From NCBI GenBank assembly GCA_016213865.1, contig JACQZL010000153.1, forward strand, positions 1 through 13,051: 13,051 bases of DNA. Direction: 5' to 3'. This DNA is from Candidatus Rifleibacteriota bacterium. GTDB taxonomy: Bacteria > UBP17 > UBA6191 > JACPRK01. The notes beneath the pieces are model-generated. The model made no database searches. It saw nothing but the letters and a program-made list of their open reading frames with translations, and was not told where the DNA came from. Made by a program: the position numbers and the translations under genes. Each line of letters opens with the position of its first letter. Within the stretch, counting starts at the first letter, position 1. Shown here piece by piece: positions 1 through 7,223 of the stretch.

Positions 1-1
1 C

Positions 2-157
2 CTTGGGGCGGTGCGATTCCGCTTTGCGCTCGAACGGAGTCTGGCACCAGTATGGGACATCGAAGTGGATGCGTTGTTCGAGGCGGCCCTCGCAGGAAGG
101 GCGACCCCAGACAAAGAGGGCGACTCGGCGGTGCCGGGCGATCCGACGCCACAATAG
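2..157 (+). CDS. C-terminal end of an unidentified gene (5' end outside window)
   Basis: A reading frame open from the first bases runs to a TAG at 155-157 and gives about 51 residues (LGAVRFRFALERSLAPVWDIEVDALFE..., ending ...GDPTPQ). Charged and hydrophobic residues alternate as in a folded protein, and the third codon positions are GC-rich, unlike the two competing frames. A perfect 7-bp hairpin starts three bases after the stop, as expected at the end of a transcription unit. The family is not recognisable from so short a tail. A chance open frame is the alternative. Confidence 0.5.
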   Translation, partial: LGAVRFRFALERSLAPVWDIEVDALFEAALAGRATPDKEGDSAVPGDPTPQ

Positions 158-901
158 CGAGGTGTCGGCCAGCTGACACCTGCATGCACCTGACGGGCTG
201 CCGACGTTCGAGACCTCCGTCGCGCTTACGAGCTACCTCTCGAGAGTCTCTGTTGATGCGTGGAGTCGCGGTCTTCGATGGTGCCCCGCAGCTGAGCGCT
301 GATGTGACTCATCCCCAATTCGACGTCAGTACAGCCCCGCACAACGCCAACAGTGCCCACGTGAGGCTGCGGCGTGGAGACTGCAGGCCTTGACCCTGTG
401 GGCCTCTCCACGTGGAGCCCGACCCCGACCCCGGCTTCGGACCCGACGCGTTGACCGCGGGACACAAGCGGCGACCGACGAAGACGGTCCGGTCCGCCGT
501 GAGCCACAGACTGGTCGCGCGCGTGCCGCCGAGCTCTGCCGAGTACACGTCAATCTCGACGAACCCACGCCCGAGAGGGATCCTCCGCAGGCGCCTCGCG
601 TGAAGGCAGCCATGCGGCAAACGTACCACAGCCTGACGCTCCGCTCTTGGGCTTCCAGCAGAGCCTGCGGATCGTCTTGATGATGGATGGGTAGCGGCCC
701 GGCCGATCGCCTTGACGGTGACGCCGGTGTACTCGGCGGACTTCTGTGCCTGCAGGCGAGTGCGGTCCCCCAGCGGTAACCCCTTGTCCTCGTGGAGAGA
801 GCGTCGCAGCCGCACGCCTTGCGTTTCGCGCCAGGTCGTGTATCCTTGGCCGAGAGAGACTCCATGCAACACGGGCACTTTCGATCCAACGCAAACCAAC
901 G
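158..901 (-). other. Stretch without a confident gene; possible decayed minus-strand coding traces
   Basis: No frame here gives a convincing intact protein. On the minus strand, segments with strongly GC-rich third positions sit in different frames: about 850-692 (contains QKSAEYTGVTVKAIGRAA), about 690-640 (contains YPSIIKTIRRLCWKPKSG) and about 570-475 (contains VYSAELGGTRATSLWLTADR). This looks like one gene broken by frameshifts, with its 5' side facing the plus-strand gene that starts at 902. I do not recognise the product. The longest open plus-strand frames are arginine-rich, as expected of shadow frames. Confidence 0.25.
160..181 (+). terminator. Hairpin just after the first gene, possible terminator
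   Basis: AGGTGTC (160-166) and GACACCT (175-181) form a perfect 7-bp stem with an 8-base loop, directly after the stop of the partial gene. No T-run follows, so it is not a classical intrinsic terminator. It could act as a 3' stabilising stem or be chance. Confidence 0.3.
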
Positions 902-1456
902 ATGGACCTTGCCTCAACGTATTCGCCTCTGACCGCGTGGGTCGCGTTGTTTTGGCCGCATTTACTCCGGCGGCTGACACCCGCGAATGAGCCCGTAGCG
1001 GAGAGCGGCTCGGGGTGCTTGTCCGCGCGCACCTCCGCGTCCCCCTCCGTCCCGTTGGGAAAACCGGTGTCATTCGAGATCAGTTGGTGCAGGCCGACGC
1101 TTCACGCGATAGGCCACGGCGAAGTCATCACCCTGGCAAACGCCGTGGTGCGTGGCTTCGATGAGCGCCGTGTTTCGGAGCATGCCGCCGTAGTTGTTGG
1201 TGTCTTGGCATTACCCTACTTCAGTCCGGGCAATGTGGTGACCAAGGTGGCGGCCATCGGTGCTCGTGCGGACTACTACGTCAACGGCAGTCATACCTGC
1301 ATGCTTGAGTGTTCCGGCAGCAATGACCCGGGCAATCGAGTCGAGTCCATGCTGAAGCGCAAGCAGCGTCAGGTTCTCAAGGGCAAGGCCAGGACTGTCT
1401 GGGTGTCCGTCTCGAACTTCGCGTCTCGTCAGACGGCTCTGAAGCGGGTGCGATAG
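902..1456 (+). CDS. Unrecognised 184-aa protein, first gene of a two-gene unit
   Basis: I do not recognise this family. From the ATG at 902 the product is 184 residues. The first ~55 are low-complexity and the fold-like part begins near SFEISWCRPTLHA, so an in-frame GTG at 1067 is an alternative start. The core contains EHAAVVVGVLALP, TKVAAIGARADYYV and LECSGSND, followed by a basic helix (KRKQRQVLK) and WVSVSNFASRQ. An Asp (residue 124) sits 12 residues before Glu-Cys-Ser (Glu136) ahead of a basic helix. This loosely resembles a PD-(D/E)XK nuclease core with Lys replaced by Ser, but that is speculation. The next gene starts two bases after the stop, so the two are probably co-translated. No good ribosome binding site is visible at 902. 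Codon use is less GC-rich at third positions than in genes beyond 4 kb, which suggests transfer. Confidence 0.6.
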   Translation: MDLASTYSPLTAWVALFWPHLLRRLTPANEPVAESGSGCLSARTSASPSVPLGKPVSFEISWCRPTLHAIGHGEVITLANAVVRGFDERRVSEHAAVVVGVLALPYFSPGNVVTKVAAIGARADYYVNGSHTCMLECSGSNDPGNRVESMLKRKQRQVLKGKARTVWVSVSNFASRQTALKRVR

Positions 1457-1458
1457 GC

Positions 1459-2532
1459 ATGAAAGCTCAGTCATCCCTCTCTGCCGAATCGTGGCAGACC
1501 CTACCGGAGTTCGCTGCACACGTCGCAGCATCATCCCTTCACGTGATGCGGGCCATGTCGCTACCGGTCCCAAGTGATATGCCTCCTGAGGTGACCGTCT
1601 CGGACCAATTGCTCTGGGAGCGCGCGCTTGAGTGGCAGTTGGCAGCCAGGTCGGAAGAGTTGACTGCCAAGGAACTGGAGCGAACCGGCAGACTGGCTGA
1701 CGCCGCGCTGACGTACTTGTACGCTGGCAACTACTGGTTGGAAAGCGGAGACCCGAACAGCGCGGACCTGTGTATGGCAAGGGTCCAGCGCCTTCCTGAA
1801 GGCGACCACGCGACCTTCGCAAGTGATGTCCGGCATGCGACAAGGAGGGTACAGCGGTCACTCAGGGACTTTCAGGTTCATTCTCGAGAGTGCTACAAGG
1901 CGATGACCAAGCGCTCCCACCGGATGCAGTTCTCGGACCTACCCCTTGAACTGGCTACTACTGGGGTCCGCAAGTTTCCTGGTGTGGGATTCACCTTTCT
2001 TGTGTTGCATCGCGTTCAGATGGAGGCCGGAGACGCCAGAGGGGCCTTGACTTCGATCCAATGGGCTGCACGGTTCCGACCAGACTACGCTGTCTTTGCT
2101 GCCCTCGAAGGCGCAATGAGATTACATCTCCGAGATCTAGACGAGGCAGAGCGCCTCCTGAGACACGCGTACCACACGCACCGTGATGACCCATGGATAC
2201 GGTTCTTCCTTGCCCTGGCTCTTGTACGACGCTGGGAAGAGACTCCCGAAGTCGGCGCTCTCCTGGAACAGGCCTATGAGACACTTCCGCTGGACTCCCA
2301 AGTGGTCGGCATGCCACCCGACAGCGTCTTAGGAGTCCGGCTACTCAAGGTCTTTGTGGCTGTTCGCCTGCACAGAGTCGATGAGGCCGAACTCCAGTAC
2401 CGGCGCCTCATGGCGGAAAGCCCTCCGGGGAGTCTCGCCCCCGTACTGGCGGCAAAGGCAGCGGAGGCATGGAAGTCAGAGAAGGTGTTGGAGGAGGCAC
2501 GGAACCTCGTTGAGCAGGGAATACGTCCGTAG
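1459..2532 (+). CDS. TPR-like helical-repeat protein, 357 aa
   Basis: A soluble all-alpha protein with no signal peptide or membrane segment. Residues about 60-110 (RTGRLADAALTYLYAGNYW, GDPNSADLCMARVQRLP) and 180-275 (GDARGALTSIQWAARFRP, RDLDEAERLLRHAYHTHRDDP) show the small-Ala-aromatic spacing and A/B helix pairs of tetratricopeptide repeats. A further unit at about 313-330 reads HRVDEAELQYRRLM. TPR proteins act as scaffolds, so the likely role is to bind the product of the gene just upstream; the catalytic partner is unknown. The two-base gap to that gene indicates one transcript. The stop lies six bases before an attC-like site, the usual position of a cassette ORF. Codon use is mixed at third positions, unlike the strongly GC-ending codons of 7925-8770. 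Confidence 0.75.
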   Translation: MKAQSSLSAESWQTLPEFAAHVAASSLHVMRAMSLPVPSDMPPEVTVSDQLLWERALEWQLAARSEELTAKELERTGRLADAALTYLYAGNYWLESGDPNSADLCMARVQRLPEGDHATFASDVRHATRRVQRSLRDFQVHSRECYKAMTKRSHRMQFSDLPLELATTGVRKFPGVGFTFLVLHRVQMEAGDARGALTSIQWAARFRPDYAVFAALEGAMRLHLRDLDEAERLLRHAYHTHRDDPWIRFFLALALVRRWEETPEVGALLEQAYETLPLDSQVVGMPPDSVLGVRLLKVFVAVRLHRVDEAELQYRRLMAESPPGSLAPVLAAKAAEAWKSEKVLEEARNLVEQGIRP

Positions 2533-2537
2533 GCGCA

Positions 2538-2662
2538 CGATAACAATGCGATCAAGCTGTTGGCCATTTGCCAGCGGAGTTGACGGGTCATTCGGAAGCC
2601 GAGAGTGCTGTTCGACTCTCGCAGACGATTGGATGGGCCGCAGCTTATCGCTGATGTTATCC
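2538..2662 (+). mobile_element. attC-like integron recombination site, about 125 bp
   Basis: The outer boxes are CGATAAC (2538-2544, R'') and GTTATCC (2656-2662, R'), complementary over six bases. Inside them are GATCAAGCTG (2550-2559, L'') and CAGCTTATC (2641-2649, L'), which pair except for one extra C in L''. The R-to-L spacers are 5 and 6 bases. The spacing and the extra C match the TTCAAG/CTTAA geometry known from attC sites such as that of aadA1, where this base is the extrahelical G of the folded bottom strand. The stem continues with GGCC (2562-2565 and 2636-2639), and an apical hairpin CGAGAGT/ACTCTCG (2600-2606 and 2615-2621) closes it. The length is like a long VCR-type site. R' departs from the GTTRRRY consensus, so this is a variant site. 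Its orientation makes the TPR gene the cassette cargo. No integrase or second attC was found in the window. Confidence 0.7.
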
Positions 2663-3081
2663 GATGCGTGCGTGAACACACGGAGTGGCGCCTTTGTCGC
2701 GCCGAGTTTGCCGAGGCTGTCCGGATTGCTCGCCCGGGTTCTCGTCCCCTGGTGGGCAGTGGTTCGCCCCCCCCAGAGGGTATCGCGCAGATGAGCCGCA
2801 GGAGAGCCCTGGGGCGTGCCCGGGCGAAGACATGCAGGAGCAGAGCGTGCGCAGGCGGTACCGGCAGGGAGTGAGCAGAGGCCCTGTGCCGTAATAGGCC
2901 GGTGAACATGCTATTGGCTCTTTCGCGGACATGGTCTTTCACCGACGCTGCGCACTGCGGCGACGGCCCACTTTCCCGGGCTGGGCGCTGGTCGTGCTCC
3001 CGCAGGCCGACCATGTGAACGGAAGAAACCCAGCGGGAGCCTGACGTGGTCGGTCAGCGCGTCAGAGCGATCATGGATGGG
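2663..3081. other. Gene-free stretch after the attC-like site
   Basis: No open frame here has protein-like composition. The frames present are short and arginine-, serine- or proline-rich. An 8-base C run lies at 2767-2774. A near-perfect inverted repeat CCGACCATGT (3007-3016) / ACGTGGTCGG (3044-3053) with a 27-base loop lies just before the 3' end of the minus-strand gene at 3082 and could end transcription from either side. Confidence 0.4.
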
Positions 3082-3417
3082 TTATGGCGGGGCGCGCCCC
3101 GGATGGCTGGCCGGCCCGGAGGCTTCTGCGAAGGCCGGTGCCGGCCCAGGCTCCACAGGCTCCGGTTCCGTACGCTCGTCGTCGGTGGAAGGGCGCTCCA
3201 GCCGAAGAAAGCGTGGCGTGGAGGAGGAGGGTTGTCGAGGAAGCGAGTCCGCACCAGGTGCAGGAGATGGTGTCGGCGTGGCGGAGACGTCGACGTTTGG
3301 CCCGGTGACATCTGTCTCAGCGGGACCCGGTCCTGTCTGTTTCGGGGCTGGAGTTCCCGAACTGGCCCGAGCTTGTTCTCGAGCGGCTTCGGCCTGGCGA
3401 GTCGGTTGCTTGCCCAT
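3082..3417 (-). CDS. Small Pro/Ala/Ser-rich protein, 111 aa, unknown
   Basis: Starts MGKQPTRQAEAAREQARASS and then becomes proline-, alanine- and threonine-rich (TPAPKQTGPGPAETD, SATPTPSPAPG) with an acidic C-terminal part, so it is probably disordered. There is no signal peptide or membrane segment. I chose the ATG at 3417 because GGAGAG (3426-3421) lies at a suitable distance. A second ATG directly upstream at 3420 is too close to that motif. A TAAAAT box upstream supports transcription on this strand. No family is recognised. The overlapping plus-strand frame is similarly long, so the alternative is that neither is coding. Confidence 0.4.
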   Translation of the reverse strand: MGKQPTRQAEAAREQARASSGTPAPKQTGPGPAETDVTGPNVDVSATPTPSPAPGADSLPRQPSSSTPRFLRLERPSTDDERTEPEPVEPGPAPAFAEASGPASHPGRAPP

Positions 3418-3447
3418 CATCTCTCCGAGTCGGTACACGATACCACA

Positions 3448-3453
3448 ATTTTA
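3448..3453 (-). promoter_or_regulatory. Possible -10 box (TAAAAT) for the small proline-rich gene
   Basis: On the minus strand TAAAAT lies about 28 bases upstream of the chosen start, in a rare AT-rich patch of a GC-rich region. No clear -35 element is seen at 16-18 bases. Confidence 0.3.
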
Positions 3454-3648
3454 GCTCTGGGATGCCGGGCACTGCCGTGAGCCACCGTCACGGCCACCCG
3501 CGGGAGGGGACCCTGCAAACCCGAACGGATTCACCCGGTCGCTGTCATGTCTGCCCGAGCGGACGGGAACTGTCCAGGGAGAAGGTCCAGATCGCCGAGA
3601 GGAGTTGTTCGCTTGGGCACAAGTCGGACCAAATCCGCCACACGTGGC

Positions 3649-4005
3649 CTACTGGTCCAAGTGGATCGGGTCATCTTTCTTGCCTCGCCGCCGTTCGCGG
3701 GACTCGAGCGCCTCCAACCCCTTCTCGATCAAGAGCGCTGCGCACTGAGCTGGAGAGATGCCGAGTTTCTTGCCCCGTGCAGCCAGTCTCTTCCAGTCTC
3801 GGGTTCGCAGGGGGATCGGACGCTTGATGTCCCATTCCGGCATCGTCGGACGCCCGCCACGCGAGGCCAGCCGTCGGCACACTTCCTCGCCCAGTTCCAC
3901 CATCCCGAGCGGGCCCTGGGCTGAACGGGTCTCGATGCGATGCACTCGGCTTGCACCGAAAGCGGCCCGGTAGCGTTCCGTCTCGTTCTTCGTGAGCCTC
4001 TTCAT
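3649..4005 (-). CDS. Hypothetical 118-aa protein, possible ribbon-helix-helix-type regulator
   Basis: A complete small protein starting MKRLTKNETERYRAAFGASR. The N-terminal half contains GPLGMVELGEEVCRRLASRGGRP. The C-terminal half has a strand-like KRPIPLRTRDWKRL followed by two helices (LAARGKKLGISPAQCAALLIEKGLEAL) and a basic tail. A strand followed by two helices is the layout of ribbon-helix-helix DNA-binding or antitoxin proteins, so a regulatory role is a guess. No strong ribosome binding site is visible before the ATG. It is divergent from the decayed helicase, whose homology begins about 35 bases away, so a rearrangement breakpoint probably lies at its 5' end. Confidence 0.6.
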   Translation of the reverse strand: MKRLTKNETERYRAAFGASRVHRIETRSAQGPLGMVELGEEVCRRLASRGGRPTMPEWDIKRPIPLRTRDWKRLAARGKKLGISPAQCAALLIEKGLEALESRERRRGKKDDPIHLDQ

Positions 4006-4040
4006 CTCGATCGTCGCCTGCCTCTGGCCCCAGGGGCCCG

Positions 4041-6346
4041 TTCCTACCGCGAGATCCCGAGGACGCAGACGAACGCAGGAGCGTCGCGGACGATCCGCCA
4101 GACATCCTTCTCACCAACTTCATGATGCTCGAACTCCTCATGACGAGACAGGACGAGCTCGACCGCCGGGTCATCGGCAACTGCTCCGGGCTTCAGTTTC
4201 TCGTTCTCGATGAGTTCCACACTTACCGCGGCCGGCAGGGAGCGGACGTTGCCCTCCTGGTACGCCGGGTGCGTGAGCGGCTCCAGGCCGCGAGGATCTT
4301 GTGCATCGGTACCTCGGCCACCATGGCAAGCGAGGGCTCGTCCGAGGACAAGAACCGAGTCGTGGCGGCGGTGGCTTCGAAGCTCTTCGCGACCCAGATT
4401 GCCGAAAGCATCGTCATCGTCGAGACGCTCGAGCGCATCACCGCATCAACCGCTACCGCGGACTCGGTGAGGCCCCATCTTGGCAAGGCAATCGACGCCG
4501 GCCTTCGAGCGGACCTCAGCGACCCTGCGTTGCGCGAGCACCCGCTCGCGGTCTGGGTAGAGACCCGCCTCGGCATCACGTTCTCTGAAGCCGACCAACG
4601 CTGGGTCCGCGCGAAGCCCATGACCGTCACCGAGGCGGTATCTGCGCTTTCAGCCGAGGCCGGACGGCCTGCCGGCGTGTGCCGGAACGCTCTGCGAGAG
4701 CTGCTGCTCATTTCGAGCATTCCCGAGCGGACGAGGACCGGGGACCCGAGCGCGAGCGACAAGAGCTTCTTCGCGTTCAAGCTGCACCAGTTCATCTCCG
4801 GCGCCGGGAACGCCTACGCCACCTTCGAGCCTCCCGGCACGCGCAAGGTGACGACGGATGGACAGCAGTTCCTCCCTGGCCACCCCGACAAGCGCCTCTA
4901 CGCCGTTCACTCCTGCCGCGACTGCGGCCATGAGTATCACCCGGTTCGCCTCTCCCAGCACGAGGGGACGCCCCTGTTCCGTGCACGCGACATCGACGAT
5001 GCGCCCCCGACGAAGCAGGACGAGGCCGAGGAAGACGGACGGCAAGAAGAGCCCGAAGGCGAGGTCTTTGGCTTCCTGACGCCACATCCGCCGGACGACT
5101 CCTCCTTCACGTTCAACGACCGGGCCGAGGACTATCCGGAAACCTGGCTCGAGTTCGACGCAAGTGGCAACCCACGGCTCAAGCCGTACTACCGGGATGC
5201 GCGCGCACGACTGTTCGCGGTCGCTCCCGATGGGGGCGTCGGCTCGGGGACACGCGCGTGGTTCCTGCCCGGCAAGTTCCGCCTCTGCCTCCGTTGCGGC
5301 AGCACGCAGGGTGGCGCCGCCCGCGATCGAACGCGCCTCGCCTCGCTTTCCGCGGAAGGCCGCAGCTCGGCGACGACTGTGCTGGTGGCGAGCGCCCTCC
5401 GCTGGATGCACGGGACCGCGTCGGGTCTGGATCGCTACACGCGAAAGCTCCTTGGCTTCACCGATAATCGCCAGGACGCCGCCCTGCAAGCGGGTCACTT
5501 CAACGACTTCCTCTTCGTGAGCCTCCTTCGGGCGGGCTTCCTTGGCGCGCTCCAGGATGCGGCCTCGACGGGTCTTCGGAGTGACGAACTCGGCATCGCC
5601 CAGGAGCGTGCCCTTGGATTCGATCGGCCGGATCCCCAGATCCGAGCCGAGTGGCTGCTCGAACCCACGCTTCGCGGCTTCAACCTGCAAGAGGCCGAGG
5701 GAACGCTGCGCCAGGTGCTGGCCTACCGGGTCTGGTTCGATCAGCGGCGTGGCTGGCGGTATACGAATCCCAATCTGGAGCAGCTCGGCCTCGTCCAGGT
5801 CGACTACCTTGGCCTCGAAGAGCTCGCGGGCGACACGGGTCTGTTCGCAGGCTCGCATCGCCTGCTAAGGCAAGCGAGCCGCGCTGTGCGGATGACGGTC
5901 TACCGCGAGCTGCTCGACCACATGCGCAAGTGGATGGCGATTCGCAGCCAGGTCCTCGACGCCGCCGTCCTCGAGCAACTCATCGCGAAGTCGCACAGCC
6001 GGCTCCGCTTGCCATGGGGCTTCGGTACCGACGAGAAACCACGAGGCGCTCGCTGGCTGACGGTGATCGGGCCGACTCGTCGGGGCACCACGCTTCGTGA
6101 CAAGGACCTGATCGTCCGCGGCGGTTCCCGAAGCGGTCTCGGACGAACGCTACGCTCCGCCGGTCTCTGGGGCGGCGACACCTCCATCCGCGACTTGAAG
6201 TCGAAGGAGTTCGATCAACTCGTCGAAGACCTGCTCCGTGCAGCAGCCACGCACGGCGCCGTGTTTGAAGAGAGTACTCCGTTCGACCAGCCCGGGTGGC
6301 GTCTCACCGACGCATGTGTCGTCTTCCGGCTTGGGAGTCCGGCGCT
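4041..6346 (+). pseudogene. Truncated SF2 helicase (COG1205 type, Zn-cysteine motifs), both ends missing
   Basis: This is the middle part of a large DEAD/DEAH-like helicase that usually accompanies methylases in restriction or BREX-like clusters. The frame is open from 3996, and helicase-like sequence is visible by PPDILLTNFMMLELLMTR, before the first ATG at 4122. Counting from that ATG: motif II is DEFH (30-33) and motif III is SAT (65-67). CRDC (265-268) and CLRC (389-392) are paired Zn-binding cysteines. FTDNRQDAALQAGHFNDF (446-463) is the hallmark stretch of this subgroup. The Walker A region is absent because the upstream DNA is a different, divergent gene. Helicase-like sequence stops near ...GWRLTDACVVFRLG (about residue 739), before the RecA2 motifs V and VI. 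The frame runs on to 6548 only as an out-of-frame reading of a methylase. It cannot be an active ATPase. Confidence 0.85.
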
Positions 6347-6352
6347 CGACGC

Positions 6353-7066
6353 TGGCCCATCCTCGCGGTCTATCGTCGCACGGGCGTGCTCTGGCGCGAG
6401 AACGCCCCCGACGGCAACCCGTAGGGACTGCGCTTCATGGCGATGTTCCACATGGCCTCCGACTCGGGCCTGTTTCGGACCCGGTCAGAGCTGGCGTCGG
6501 CCGGGTGGACGCTCGAGGGCAACCGCTTCGCGAAGAACGGCGACGTGATGCTGCCTCTATACGAGGCCAAGATGGTCCACCTATTCGACCACCGCTTCGG
6601 GACCTACGAGGGATAGTCGGAGGCCCAGGCAAATCAGGGGAAGCTCCCCGAACTGGACGACGCGGCGCACGCTGAGCCGCGGCGAGTCACGCTACCGCGA
6701 TACTGGGTCCCGCATACCGAGGTCGAGGACCGTCTGGCCAGCGTGTGGAACCGCGGCTGGCTGCTTGGATGGCGGGATATCTGTCGCGCGTCGGACCAAC
6801 GCACCGTCATCGCCTCGCTCCTCCCGCGAGTTGCGGTGGGCCATAAGATGCCACTCATGATGCCCGCGACCGCGCCATTCCTGGTCGCGTGTCTTTACGC
6901 GTGCCTCACGAGCTTCGCCCTGGACTATGCCGCGCGACAGAAGGTCGGGGGCACGCGTCTGACGCACTTCCTCCTCAAGCAGCTCCCAGTCCTTGGCCCT
7001 GCCGCTTTTCTGACGGACACCCTATGGGATCGCGGGCGGACACTGCGCGACTGGATCCTGCCTCAG
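6353..7066 (+). pseudogene. C-terminal remnant of an Eco57I/PglX-like adenine methylase, two amber codons
   Basis: In a different frame from the helicase, residues start with WPILAVYRRTGVLWREN, then a TAG (6422-6424) within [19 protein letters not shown]. Next come [21 protein letters not shown], a second TAG (6614-6616), SEAQANQGKLPE, NRGWLLGWRDICRASDQRT, VIASLLPRVAVGHKMPL and DYAARQKVGGTRL, and finally FLLKQLPVL and WDRGRTLRDWILP. These blocks are the familiar C-terminal target-recognition region of Eco57I-type/PglX-type methylases. The Rossmann SAM-binding domain and the NPPY catalytic motif are missing, lost at the junction near 6340-6370. Similarity ends after WILP (7061-7063), before the usual C-terminus. 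Both stops look like single-base changes (TGG to TAG, and probably CAG to TAG). It is dead as a methylase. Confidence 0.85.
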
Positions 7067-7070
7067 CGAG

Positions 7071-7223
7071 CGAACCAGGCTGCAGAGGGCGTTCAAGGAC
7101 CGGACGGCCTCCCGAGCCGAGCGCGACAGACAGCCTAACGAGCTCATCAGGCAAGACCCACTCCCGGCGTTCGTCAGCATCCGTGTTGCCTGGCTGCAGA
7201 AGAGACTGGGGCAAGGTCGCTGA
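7071..7223 (+). pseudogene. Tail of an unidentified ORF coupled to the HNH-family gene
   Basis: After methylase similarity ends, another frame reads RLQRAFKDRTASRAERDR ... PLPAFVSIRVAWLQKRLGQG and stops with TGA at 7221-7223. That TGA overlaps the ATG of the next gene (TGATG), an overlap typical of translationally coupled operon genes. The segment is therefore probably the preserved 3' end of the gene that originally preceded the HNH-family gene. The family is not recognised and no start codon is preserved. Confidence 0.35.

Noticed and set aside
200..222. GTTCGAGAC resembling a tRNA T-loop
   Set aside because: Flanking bases do not form a T-stem and no anticodon or acceptor arms can be drawn.
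309..1073. Long minus-strand open frame of 254 aa
   Set aside because: It runs antisense through the 902-1456 gene, and most of it is Arg/Ser/Pro-rich. Only a short central part looks protein-like, which is why I describe a broken trace rather than a gene.
2605..2874. Plus-strand 89-aa open frame across the attC-like site
   Set aside because: Its first part lies inside the stem of the attC-like site and the rest is Arg-rich and low-complexity. No upstream ribosome binding site.
3074..3090. GTTATGG as a possible second attC core
   Set aside because: No matching L boxes or RYYYAAC-like partner at the required spacing upstream.
4650..5858. 402-aa open frame on the minus strand
   Set aside because: It is the antisense shadow of the helicase fragment, whose motifs are clear on the plus strand.
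6349..6548. Last ~65 residues of the helicase-containing open frame
   Set aside because: They are an out-of-frame reading of the methylase remnant (Arg/Ser/Pro-rich), not helicase sequence.
6353..7066. Amber recoding (TAG read as an amino acid) in the methylase region
   Set aside because: The gene also lacks its catalytic domain and true C-terminus, and other genes here end in TAG (2530-2532, 10302-10304, 10736-10738), so simple decay is the better explanation.
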